Origin: Hyphomicrobiales bacterium
Lineage (GTDB): Bacteria > Pseudomonadota > Alphaproteobacteria > Rhizobiales > Aestuariivirgaceae
DNA: 34,911 nt
Assembly: GCA_027051195.1 (NCBI GenBank)
Contig: JALUAB010000225.1
Coordinates: 1-34,911, forward strand
Direction of reading: 5' to 3'
The notes below the pieces were generated by a model. The model did not search any database. It was given only the letters and a program-made list of their open reading frames with translations, and was not told where the DNA came from. This document shows positions 27,642 to 34,911 of the stretch, in pieces. The position numbers were made by a program, and so were the translations under genes. How positions within the stretch are numbered: position 1 is the first letter of the stretch; each line of letters starts with the position of its first letter.

Positions 27642-28490
27642 ATGAACGAGAATCCGAATCGCACCATTCTCATCACCGGCTGCTCTTCCGGCATCGGCCG
27701 CGACTGCGCACTGGGGCTGAAGGAACGCGGTTGGCGTGTCTTCGCCACCGCCCGCAGGGATGAAGACATCGCCGAGCTGGAATCGCTGGGGTTGGAGGCG
27801 CTCCATCTGGACTACACGGATCCTCGGAGCATCGAATCCTGCGTGCGCAAGGTGGAGGCCCGCACGAACGGCCGCCTGTTCGCCCTGTTCAACAACGGCG
27901 CCTACGGCCAGCCCGGCGCGGTGGAGGATCTAACCCGCGAGGTGCTGCGCGCCCAGTTCGAGGCCAATTTCTTCGGCTGGCACGACCTCACCCGCCGCGT
28001 CCTCCCCATGATGCGCGCGCAAGGGGCGGGGCGCATCGTGCAAAACTCCTCCGTGCTCGGCATCGTCGCCATGAAGTGGCGCGGCGCCTACAACGCCAGC
28101 AAGTTCGCGCTGGAGGGGCTTTCCGACACCATGCGGCTGGAACTGCGTGGCAGCGGCATTCATGTCTCCATCATCGAGCCCGGTCCCATCCACTCGAAGT
28201 TCCTTCAGACCGCCCTGAAGCACTTCGAGGCCAACATCGACATCGAAAGCTCTCCCTACCGCGACATCTATCTGAAACGCCGCCAGACCCTGCGCGGCGA
28301 GGGCCGGCCCAATCCCTTCAAGCTGCCACCGGAGGCGGTGCTGAAGAAACTCGTGCACGCGCTGGAAAGCCCGCGCCCGAAGCCGAAATATCACGTAACG
28401 CTTCCCACCCACGCCATGGCGCTGTTGCGTCGCGTGCTTCCCTGGCGGCTGCTGGACGCGGTGCTGAACCGCGCCTCCGACGCCAACTGA
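27642..28490 (+). CDS. Short-chain dehydrogenase/reductase
   Basis: ILITGCSSGIGRDCALGL, FNNGAYG, YNASKFALEG. Confidence 0.9.
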   Translation: MNENPNRTILITGCSSGIGRDCALGLKERGWRVFATARRDEDIAELESLGLEALHLDYTDPRSIESCVRKVEARTNGRLFALFNNGAYGQPGAVEDLTREVLRAQFEANFFGWHDLTRRVLPMMRAQGAGRIVQNSSVLGIVAMKWRGAYNASKFALEGLSDTMRLELRGSGIHVSIIEPGPIHSKFLQTALKHFEANIDIESSPYRDIYLKRRQTLRGEGRPNPFKLPPEAVLKKLVHALESPRPKPKYHVTLPTHAMALLRRVLPWRLLDAVLNRASDAN

Positions 28491-28520
28491 CCTCCCAACA
28501 GCCAAAAACCACTGCGCGAA

Positions 28521-28549
28521 ACTGAATGAAAACTGAACCGCCGGTTCAG
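28521..28549 (+). promoter_or_regulatory. Candidate OmpR/PhoB-family regulator site: ACTGAA direct repeats at 11-bp spacing plus inverted CTGAACC-GCC-GGTTCAG
   Basis: ACTGAA starts at 28521 and 28532; palindrome 28533-28549. Confidence 0.4.
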
Positions 28550-28623
28550 CGCCTTGTCATGGCCTCTGTGCATGATGCCCCTGGACAGCAACGGACGGCA
28601 AACGGCAAAAGGAGGCTATCATC

Positions 28624-29001
28624 ATGCTGCGCAAGACTCTCGTCGCTGGCGCCACCCTCATGGCCGCCACTTTTGGCACGCTCGCAACCACCACGGCGCC
28701 GGCCGAGGCCAAGGTCAACGTGGATGTGGGCATTTATGTCGGCGCACCGGGTTATGTCGCCCCCGGCTATTACGCGCCGCCGCCCGTTTACGTTCCCCGG
28801 TATGTCCACACCCCCGGCTACTATCGCCACCGCCCGCGTTATCGCACGGTGCGCGTTTACCGCACGGTCAAAAATCGCGGCCGCTGGCGCAAGGTCTGCC
28901 GCACCCGCGTGGTGAAGGAGCGCTACTGGAACGGCTGGCGCTGGCGCTGGCGCACTCTGCGCAAGAGCCGCTCCTGCCGCTGGGTGCGCCGCTGGCGCTG
29001 A
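28624..29001 (+). CDS. Small secreted, strongly basic, Tyr/Trp/Arg-rich protein
   Basis: Signal peptide ending PAEAK; YVGAPGYVAPGYYAPPPVYVPRYVHTPGYYRHRPRYR; Arg/Trp-rich tail; SD aaaggagg. Confidence 0.75.
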   Translation: MLRKTLVAGATLMAATFGTLATTTAPAEAKVNVDVGIYVGAPGYVAPGYYAPPPVYVPRYVHTPGYYRHRPRYRTVRVYRTVKNRGRWRKVCRTRVVKERYWNGWRWRWRTLRKSRSCRWVRRWR

Positions 29002-29188
29002 GGCGGAACGAATCAGGTTGTGACGTTGCGTTCGTCTGCCACGGGCCGGTGGTGTATGCACCGGCCCGTTTGCCGTGTGCTGGCGTCTTTTCAGCCGCGC
29101 GTCCGCCTGCTATGACCGCCGCAGGCGGGGTCATTCGCCCGTTTCGGCCGCGGCGGCGGCGGCACGGGCAGATCACGGGACGAATCGC

Positions 29189-30004
29189 ATGGGCAACATC
29201 AGGCTGGCGGTTGCGGGTGCGGGCGGACGCATGGGCCGCGCCATCACGCAGGTGCTGCTGCAAACTGACGGCGTGGAGGTGGCCGGTGGGCTGGAGGCGA
29301 AAGGCTCGCCCTTCATCGGCAAGGACATGGGCGAGCTGGCTGGCGCCGGCCCCATCGGCGTGGTGGTGACGGACGATCCGCTGTCCCTGCTGGCCACCGT
29401 CGATGGCCTCATCGACTTCACCACGCCGGAAACCTCCGTGTTCCTCGCCGAGCTGGCGGCACAGGCGCGCATCGCGCACGTGGTGGGCACCACCGGCTTT
29501 TCGCCGGAGCAGGAAAGGGCCTTCGAGGCCGCCGCGCGCCACGCCCGCATCGTCAAGGCCGGCAACATGAGTCTTGGCGTGAACCTGCTGGTGGCGCTCA
29601 CGCGCAAGGTGGCCTCGCTGCTGGGCGAGGAGTTCGACATCGAGATCGTGGAAATGCACCACCGCCACAAGGTGGACGCGCCATCGGGCACCGCGCTCAT
29701 GCTGGGCCGGGCGGCGGCGGAGGGCCGCGGCGTTTCGCTGGAAGAGAAAGCCGTGTATTGCCGCGAAGGCCACACCGGCCCGCGCCCGGACGGCGCCATC
29801 GGCTTTGCCACCCTGCGCGGTGGCACGGTGGTGGGAGATCACACGGTCATGTTCGCCGGCCCGGAGGAGCGCATCGAGCTCACCCATCGCGCCGGTTCGC
29901 GCGAGATTTTCGCCCGCGGCGCGGTGAAGGCCGCCATCTGGGCGCAGGAGAAGAAGCCCGGCCTCTATTCCATGATGGACGTGCTGGGCCTGGCCGACTT
30001 GTGA
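29189..30004 (+). CDS. dapB: 4-hydroxy-tetrahydrodipicolinate reductase DapB
   Basis: [45 protein letters not shown]. Confidence 0.96.
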   Translation: MGNIRLAVAGAGGRMGRAITQVLLQTDGVEVAGGLEAKGSPFIGKDMGELAGAGPIGVVVTDDPLSLLATVDGLIDFTTPETSVFLAELAAQARIAHVVGTTGFSPEQERAFEAAARHARIVKAGNMSLGVNLLVALTRKVASLLGEEFDIEIVEMHHRHKVDAPSGTALMLGRAAAEGRGVSLEEKAVYCREGHTGPRPDGAIGFATLRGGTVVGDHTVMFAGPEERIELTHRAGSREIFARGAVKAAIWAQEKKPGLYSMMDVLGLADL

Positions 30005-30026
30005 AAAGGGGAAGGAGACACCATCC

Positions 30027-30659
30027 ATGACGGGCACGCTGGTGCTGGTGCGGCACGGCCAGAGCGAATGGAACGAAAAGAACCTGTTCACCGGCTGGGC
30101 GGACGTTGACCTGACCGAGCGCGGCATCGAGGAGGCGCACAAGGCCGCGCAGGCGTTGAAGGAGCGCGGCATCCGTTTTGACGAGGCCTTCACCTCCGAC
30201 CTCGTGCGCGCCCAGCACACGCTGGACATCATCCTTGAAGACCTGGGCCAGACGGACATCCCCGTGACGAAGGACAAGGCGCTGAACGAGCGCGACTACG
30301 GCAATCTCGTCGGCATGAACAAGGACGAGGCGCGCCAGCGCTGGGGCGAGGAACAGGTACACATCTGGCGCCGCTCCTACGACGTGCGCCCGCCCGGCGG
30401 CGAGAGCCTGAAGGACACCGCCGAACGCGCCGTGCCTTACTTCGAGAAGCACATCCTGCCCAGGGTGCAGGCGGGCGAGAACGTGCTGGTCTCGGCGCAC
30501 GGCAACTCCCTGCGCGCCATCATCATGTGGCTGGAGAAGCTCACGCCCGAGCAGGTGCTGAAACTGGAATTGGCCACCGGCGTGCCCATTCTCTACGAAC
30601 TGAACGAGAAGGGCGAGATCGTCCACAAGGAGGTGCTCGCGCACGACGCCGCTGCCTGA
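30027..30659 (+). CDS. gpmA: 2,3-bisphosphoglycerate-dependent phosphoglycerate mutase
   Basis: [45 protein letters not shown]. Confidence 0.95.
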   Translation: MTGTLVLVRHGQSEWNEKNLFTGWADVDLTERGIEEAHKAAQALKERGIRFDEAFTSDLVRAQHTLDIILEDLGQTDIPVTKDKALNERDYGNLVGMNKDEARQRWGEEQVHIWRRSYDVRPPGGESLKDTAERAVPYFEKHILPRVQAGENVLVSAHGNSLRAIIMWLEKLTPEQVLKLELATGVPILYELNEKGEIVHKEVLAHDAAA

Positions 30660-30683
30660 ACGCGCGCCTGGCCGGGAGGCCGC

Positions 30684-31148
30684 ATGACCGAGGACACCGA
30701 CATCGAGGTGCGCATCTGCCGCCTGCCGCACGCGGCCGGTCTGCCCCTGCCCGCCTACGAAACGGCGCTGGCCGCTGGCATGGACCTGCGCGCCGCCGTG
30801 CCTGCTGATGAACCGCTCGTCATCGCTCCCGGAAACCGCGCGCTGGTGCCCACGGGGCTGGCCATCGCCCTGCCCGCCGGATACGAGGCGCAGGTGCGCC
30901 CGCGTTCCGGCCTGGCGCTGAAACACGGCGTCACCTGCCTCAACAGCCCCGGCACCATCGATGCCGACTACCGCGGCGAGATCGGCGTGATTCTGGCCAA
31001 TCTCGGCGATGCGCCCTTCACCGTCGAGCGCAGCATGCGCATCGCCCAGCTGGTGGTCGCCCCCGTCACCCGCGTGCGCTGGCGCGAGTCACAAACGCTG
31101 GACGATACCGAACGCGGCTACGGCGGTTTCGGCTCCACCGGCCGGTGA
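30684..31148 (+). CDS. dut: dUTP diphosphatase
   Basis: [50 protein letters not shown]. Confidence 0.96.
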   Translation: MTEDTDIEVRICRLPHAAGLPLPAYETALAAGMDLRAAVPADEPLVIAPGNRALVPTGLAIALPAGYEAQVRPRSGLALKHGVTCLNSPGTIDADYRGEIGVILANLGDAPFTVERSMRIAQLVVAPVTRVRWRESQTLDDTERGYGGFGSTGR

Positions 31149-31225
31149 CATGCCGCCCTTCCTTGCGCCGCCCCACCCCGCCGTGGCACAAGGCGCACAG
31201 GCAACTGGCGGGGGAGAGTCCATCC

Positions 31226-32785
31226 ATGTCCCTGATGCGCTCGGCCATGACCGTGGGCGGCATGACGCTGCTGTCACGCATTCTCGGCTTCGTGCGCGAT
31301 GTGCTCATGGCGGCGCTGCTGGGAGCGGGCGCGGTGGCGGAAGCCTTCGTGGTGGCCTTCCGCCTGCCCAACCTGTTCCGCCGTTTCTTCGGAGAGGGCG
31401 CGTTCAACGCCGCCTTCGTGCCGCTGTTCGCCCGGCGGCTGGAGGGCGAGGGCAAGGCCACGGCCCTTAAGTTCGCCGAGGAAGCATTCGCCGGGCTGCT
31501 CTTCGTGCTGCTGGCGCTCACCATCGTGGCGGAGCTGTTCATGCCCGCCTTCGTCTGGGTCATGGCCCCGGGCTATGCGCAAGATCCGGAGAAGTTCCGG
31601 CTCACCGTGCTGCTCTCCCGCATCACCTTTCCGTATCTGCTGTGCATGTCGCTGGTGGCGCTGCTCTCCGGCGTGCTCAACTCGCTGCACCGCTTCGCGC
31701 TGGCCGCCTTCGCCCCGGTGCTTCTGAACATCGTCTTCATCGCCGTGCTGATTTACGGCTGGATCGCCGGGCTGTCCGGCCAGCCGACGCTGGGCGTGCT
31801 CATCGCCTCCGGCGTCACGTTCGCCGGTTTCCTGCAACTGGCGCTGCTGTGGTGGGCGGCGCACCGCGCGGGCTTCACCGTGCGCCTGCGCCGCGCACGT
31901 TGGACGGCGGACATGAAGCGGCTGGTGGCGCTGGGCGTGCCGGGCCTCATCGCCGGCGGCATCACCCAGCTCAACCTCGTGATTTCCACCATCATCGCCT
32001 CGTGGCAGAAGGGCGCGCCGGCGTGGCTCTACTACGCCGACCGCATCTACCAGCTGCCGCTGGGGCTGGTGGGCGTGGCCATCGGCGTGGTGCTGCTGCC
32101 GGACATTTCCCGCAAGCTGCGCGCGGGCGACCACGCCGGTGTGCAGGGCAGCCAGAACCGGGCGCTGGAGTTCGCCATGTTCCTCACCATCCCCGCCGCG
32201 CTGGCGCTCATGGCCATTCCGCTGCCCGTCGTGCAGGTGCTGTTCGAGCGCGGCGCCTTCCACTTCGCCGACACGCAGGCCACCGCCGCCGCACTCGCCG
32301 CCTTCGCCGCCGGGTTGCCCGCCTTCGTGCTCATCAAGGTGTTCTCGCCCGCCTTCTTCGCCCGCGAGGACACGAAAACGCCCATGATCTTCGCTGCCGT
32401 CTCCGTGGGGCTGAACATCGCGCTGGCCATCGCCCTGTTCTTCTGGATCCGCCACGTGGGCATCGCACTGGCCACCACCGTGGCCTCGTGGGTAAACGCC
32501 CTGCTGCTGGGCCGCACGTTGAGCGCGCGCGGCTACTGGCTGCTGGACGAACCAACCCGCCGCAACCTGCCGCGCATCCTCGTCGCCGCGCTCCTCATGG
32601 GCGCCCTGCTGCTGGCGGCGAACACATGGCTGGCCGACTGGTTCACGCCCGGCGTGCCCTTCGCCTGGCGCGCCCTGCTGCTGGCGGCGATGGTCCTTGG
32701 CGGCGCCGCGGTTTATCTAGGACTGAGCTGGATGCTGGGCGTGCTGACGAAACAGATGCTCCGGCAGGCCCTGCGCAAGAGCTGA
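31226..32785 (+). CDS. murJ: Lipid II flippase MurJ (MviN)
   Basis: SLMRSAMTVGGMTLLSRILGFVRDVLMAALLGAG; 14-TM-like protein; ATG at 31226. Confidence 0.94.
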   Translation: MSLMRSAMTVGGMTLLSRILGFVRDVLMAALLGAGAVAEAFVVAFRLPNLFRRFFGEGAFNAAFVPLFARRLEGEGKATALKFAEEAFAGLLFVLLALTIVAELFMPAFVWVMAPGYAQDPEKFRLTVLLSRITFPYLLCMSLVALLSGVLNSLHRFALAAFAPVLLNIVFIAVLIYGWIAGLSGQPTLGVLIASGVTFAGFLQLALLWWAAHRAGFTVRLRRARWTADMKRLVALGVPGLIAGGITQLNLVISTIIASWQKGAPAWLYYADRIYQLPLGLVGVAIGVVLLPDISRKLRAGDHAGVQGSQNRALEFAMFLTIPAALALMAIPLPVVQVLFERGAFHFADTQATAAALAAFAAGLPAFVLIKVFSPAFFAREDTKTPMIFAAVSVGLNIALAIALFFWIRHVGIALATTVASWVNALLLGRTLSARGYWLLDEPTRRNLPRILVAALLMGALLLAANTWLADWFTPGVPFAWRALLLAAMVLGGAAVYLGLSWMLGVLTKQMLRQALRKS

Positions 32786-32799
32786 AACGGGATATTTCC

Positions 32800-33459
32800 A
32801 TGTTCTCCGACCTGCCTTTTTCTCTCCACGTGCTGCCGGTGACACCCTTCGCGCAGAACTGCTCCGTGCTCGTCGCGCCGGATGGCGAGGCGGTGGTCAT
32901 CGACCCCGGCGGCGACGTGCCGCACATCCTGCGCCTGCTCGCCGAACACAAGGCCCGCGTGCGGGAGATCTGGCTCACGCATGGCCACTTCGACCACGTG
33001 GGTGGCGCTGCTGAGCTGAAGGAGGCGCTGGGCGGCGTGCCGGTCATCGGCCCGCACGAGGGCGATGCCTGGCTGGTGGAAAACGTGGAGGAGCAGGCCG
33101 CCTTTTTCGGCCTCGCCAACGCCGGCCGCAGCATCACCCCCGACCGCTGGCTGACCGAGGGCGATGCGCTCACGCTGGGCGATGCCACCTTCACCGTGCG
33201 CCACTGCCCCGGCCACACGCCGGGCCACGTGCTGTTCATCGACGAGGCGCACCGCATCGGTTTTGTCGGTGACGTGCTCTTCGCCGGCTCCATCGGCCGA
33301 ACGGACTTCCCCGGCGGCGACCACGCCACGCTGCTGGCGAACATCCGTGCCAAGCTGCTCTCGCTGCCGGACGATTTCCGCTTCATCCCCGGCCACGGCC
33401 CGGCCTCCACCATCGGCCGCGAGCGCGCGCACAACCCCTTCCTTGCCGAAATCACCTGA
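32800..33459 (+). CDS. Metallo-beta-lactamase-fold hydrolase (glyoxalase II-like)
   Basis: LTHGHFDHVGG, CPGHTPGHVLF, FVGDVLFAGSIGRTDFPGGD, FIPGHGPASTIG; ATG at 32800 inside a longer ORF call. Confidence 0.93.
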   Translation: MFSDLPFSLHVLPVTPFAQNCSVLVAPDGEAVVIDPGGDVPHILRLLAEHKARVREIWLTHGHFDHVGGAAELKEALGGVPVIGPHEGDAWLVENVEEQAAFFGLANAGRSITPDRWLTEGDALTLGDATFTVRHCPGHTPGHVLFIDEAHRIGFVGDVLFAGSIGRTDFPGGDHATLLANIRAKLLSLPDDFRFIPGHGPASTIGRERAHNPFLAEIT

Positions 33460-33478
33460 GGCTGGCACAAATGGCCGC

Positions 33479-34111
33479 ATGGCTGGCAAAGGCGACAGGA
33501 CGGGATTGCCGCCGGAGGAAGCGGCGCTGTGGGCGCGGGTGACGAAATCTGTCACCCCGCTGCCCGGGCGCACGCCGCCCGCCACGGCCCCGCGTCCACC
33601 GAAGGCGGAGAAGAAACCCGCCGCCACCGCGCCGAAAAGAAGCGCGCCCGCCCGCCCCGGCAAGGCCACAACCCGGCCCGCGAAAGCCTCGCCAGCTCCC
33701 ACGCCACCGGCGCCGAAGCCGCATCGCACCCCTCCTGGCGGCACGCTGGACAGGCGCACCCGCCAGCGCATGCTGCGCGGCAAGATGGAGATAGAGGCCC
33801 GGCTCGACCTGCACGGCCACGGCGCGGAGGAAGCGCACGCGAAGCTGCGCGCCTTTCTGGTGCAGTCCAGACTGCGCGGCCTGCGCACGGTGCTGGTCAT
33901 CACCGGCAAGGGCAAGGCGCCGGTACGCCACACCCTGCACGGGCATGACTTCTGGCACGCGCCGGAGCGTGCCGGCCGGCTGCGCGCGCTGCTGCCCGAG
34001 TGGCTGGCCGAGTCCGGCATAGCCGAGCACGTGGCCGGCTGGACGCCGGCGCATCCGTCACAAGGTGGCGGCGGGGCGTTCTGCATCCGTCTGCGCCGCA
34101 AGGAAAGGTGA
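33479..34111 (+). CDS. Smr/MutS2-domain protein
   Basis: EARLDLHGHGAEEAHAKLRAFL, VLVITGKGK; ATG at 33479. Confidence 0.9.
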   Translation: MAGKGDRTGLPPEEAALWARVTKSVTPLPGRTPPATAPRPPKAEKKPAATAPKRSAPARPGKATTRPAKASPAPTPPAPKPHRTPPGGTLDRRTRQRMLRGKMEIEARLDLHGHGAEEAHAKLRAFLVQSRLRGLRTVLVITGKGKAPVRHTLHGHDFWHAPERAGRLRALLPEWLAESGIAEHVAGWTPAHPSQGGGGAFCIRLRRKER

Positions 34112-34115
34112 ACCC

Positions 34116-34553
34116 ATGCGCAGCCATTATGCCGAACTGACCATCGAGACTACGCGCAATTTCGAGATCATCAACGTCACAGACCGCCTGCGCAAGGTCA
34201 CAACGCAATCCGGTATCCGCGAGGGCATGGCCACGGTGCAGGCGCTGCACACCACCGTGGCGCTGACCGTGAACGAGGATGAGGAACGCCTGCGCCACGA
34301 TATCGAGAACTGGTTCCTCTCCATCGCCCCTCGGGAAGCGAAATGGCTGCACAACGACATCCACCTGCGCGACTGCCCGCCAAACGAACCGGAAAACGCC
34401 CACGCCCACATCATCCAGATGCTGCTGGGCCACGCGCAGACCATCATGGTGCACGAAGGCGCGCCGGTGCTGGGAACATGGCAATCGCTGCTGATGGTGG
34501 AGCTGGACGGCCCACGCACGCGGCGGCTGGCGGTGCAGTTGCTGGGTGTGTGA
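34116..34553 (+). CDS. YjbQ/UPF0047 family protein
   Basis: ALHTTVALTVNEDEERLRHDIENWF, NAHAHIIQMLLGHAQTIMV, LGTWQSLLMVELDGPRTR. Confidence 0.92.
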   Translation: MRSHYAELTIETTRNFEIINVTDRLRKVTTQSGIREGMATVQALHTTVALTVNEDEERLRHDIENWFLSIAPREAKWLHNDIHLRDCPPNEPENAHAHIIQMLLGHAQTIMVHEGAPVLGTWQSLLMVELDGPRTRRLAVQLLGV

Positions 34554-34570
34554 TGTCGCACCGACCGTCC

Positions 34571-34911
34571 TATTGAGCGGCGGACGCCTTCTCCACCGCT
34601 CCTTTCGCCACCACCGGAGGCGCGCTGAAATTCTCTATGTGCGGCAGTGGCGCAGCCGGCCATTCGCCCGCCTTGAACAGCTTCTCGCCAACCGATTTCG
34701 GCGCCACGGAATTGCGCAGCACGGAAACGACGTTGCGCGTGGCACCGTCCACCTCCCCCAGGTGCCGCGCCAGATATACTTCGTCGGAGCCCGGCAGGAC
34801 CGTCGTCAGCTCATACATGGGCGCGCCATCCGGCCCGGCGCGCCCCACGAACGGCTTGTCCGTGCCCGGCACCGCCGTCAGCCCGGGCACCGCGGCAGGC
34901 GCCCGTTCCGC
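34571..34911 (-). CDS. C-terminal part of an uncharacterised protein, truncated by the right edge
   Basis: Open frame from the window edge (AERAPAAVPGLTAVPGTDKPFVGRAGPDGAPMYELTTVLPGSDEVYLARHLGEVDG...) to a stop at about 34570-34575. Confidence 0.55.

Noticed and set aside
31642-32799. N-terminal part of the 605-aa ORF starting at 31642
   Set aside because: Out-of-frame overlap with murJ; only the part from ATG 32800 (metallo-beta-lactamase-fold protein) is supported.
1-34911. tRNA, rRNA, CRISPR array, prophage or IS transposase
   Set aside because: None recognised by eye; a tRNAscan, Infernal or ISfinder search would be needed to exclude them formally.

Overview
This GC-rich window, probably from an alphaproteobacterium, contains an essentially complete oxidative-type (reverse) dissimilatory sulfite reductase locus on the minus strand: dsrA-B-E-F-H-C-M-K-L-J-O-P (17906 to 6341), followed by a DUF4202-like gene, dsrN and a membrane-anchored cytochrome c'-like gene. 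DsrEFH and DsrL are present and no dsrD was seen, which points to sulfur oxidation. Downstream lie folB (+) and a minus-strand pair, a cytochrome cd1 nitrite reductase (NirS-like) gene and a cupredoxin gene; the NirS-like gene has a perfect FNR/DNR-type palindrome upstream. Divergent from dsrA on the plus strand are a TauD/TfdA-like dioxygenase, a soluble PhoR-like histidine kinase, a PhoB-like regulator, two translationally coupled small unknown ORFs and cysG (siroheme synthase). The rest is housekeeping: tolA-tolB-pal-cpoB (no tolQR seen next to tolA), an SDR, a basic secreted protein, dapB-gpmA-dut-murJ-MBL-smr-yjbQ, and a truncated ORF at the right edge. The most promising material for follow-up is the accessory gene set and regulation around rDsr: the nirS-like/cupredoxin module, the TauD-HK-RR unit, the small-ORF pair before cysG, the DUF4202-dsrN-cyt c' unit, the insulated dsrC cistron and the repeated intergenic hairpins. 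REP-like and alphaproteobacterial palindromic repeats occur at the left edge and between dsrP and the DUF4202-like gene. No tRNA, rRNA or CRISPR array was recognised.
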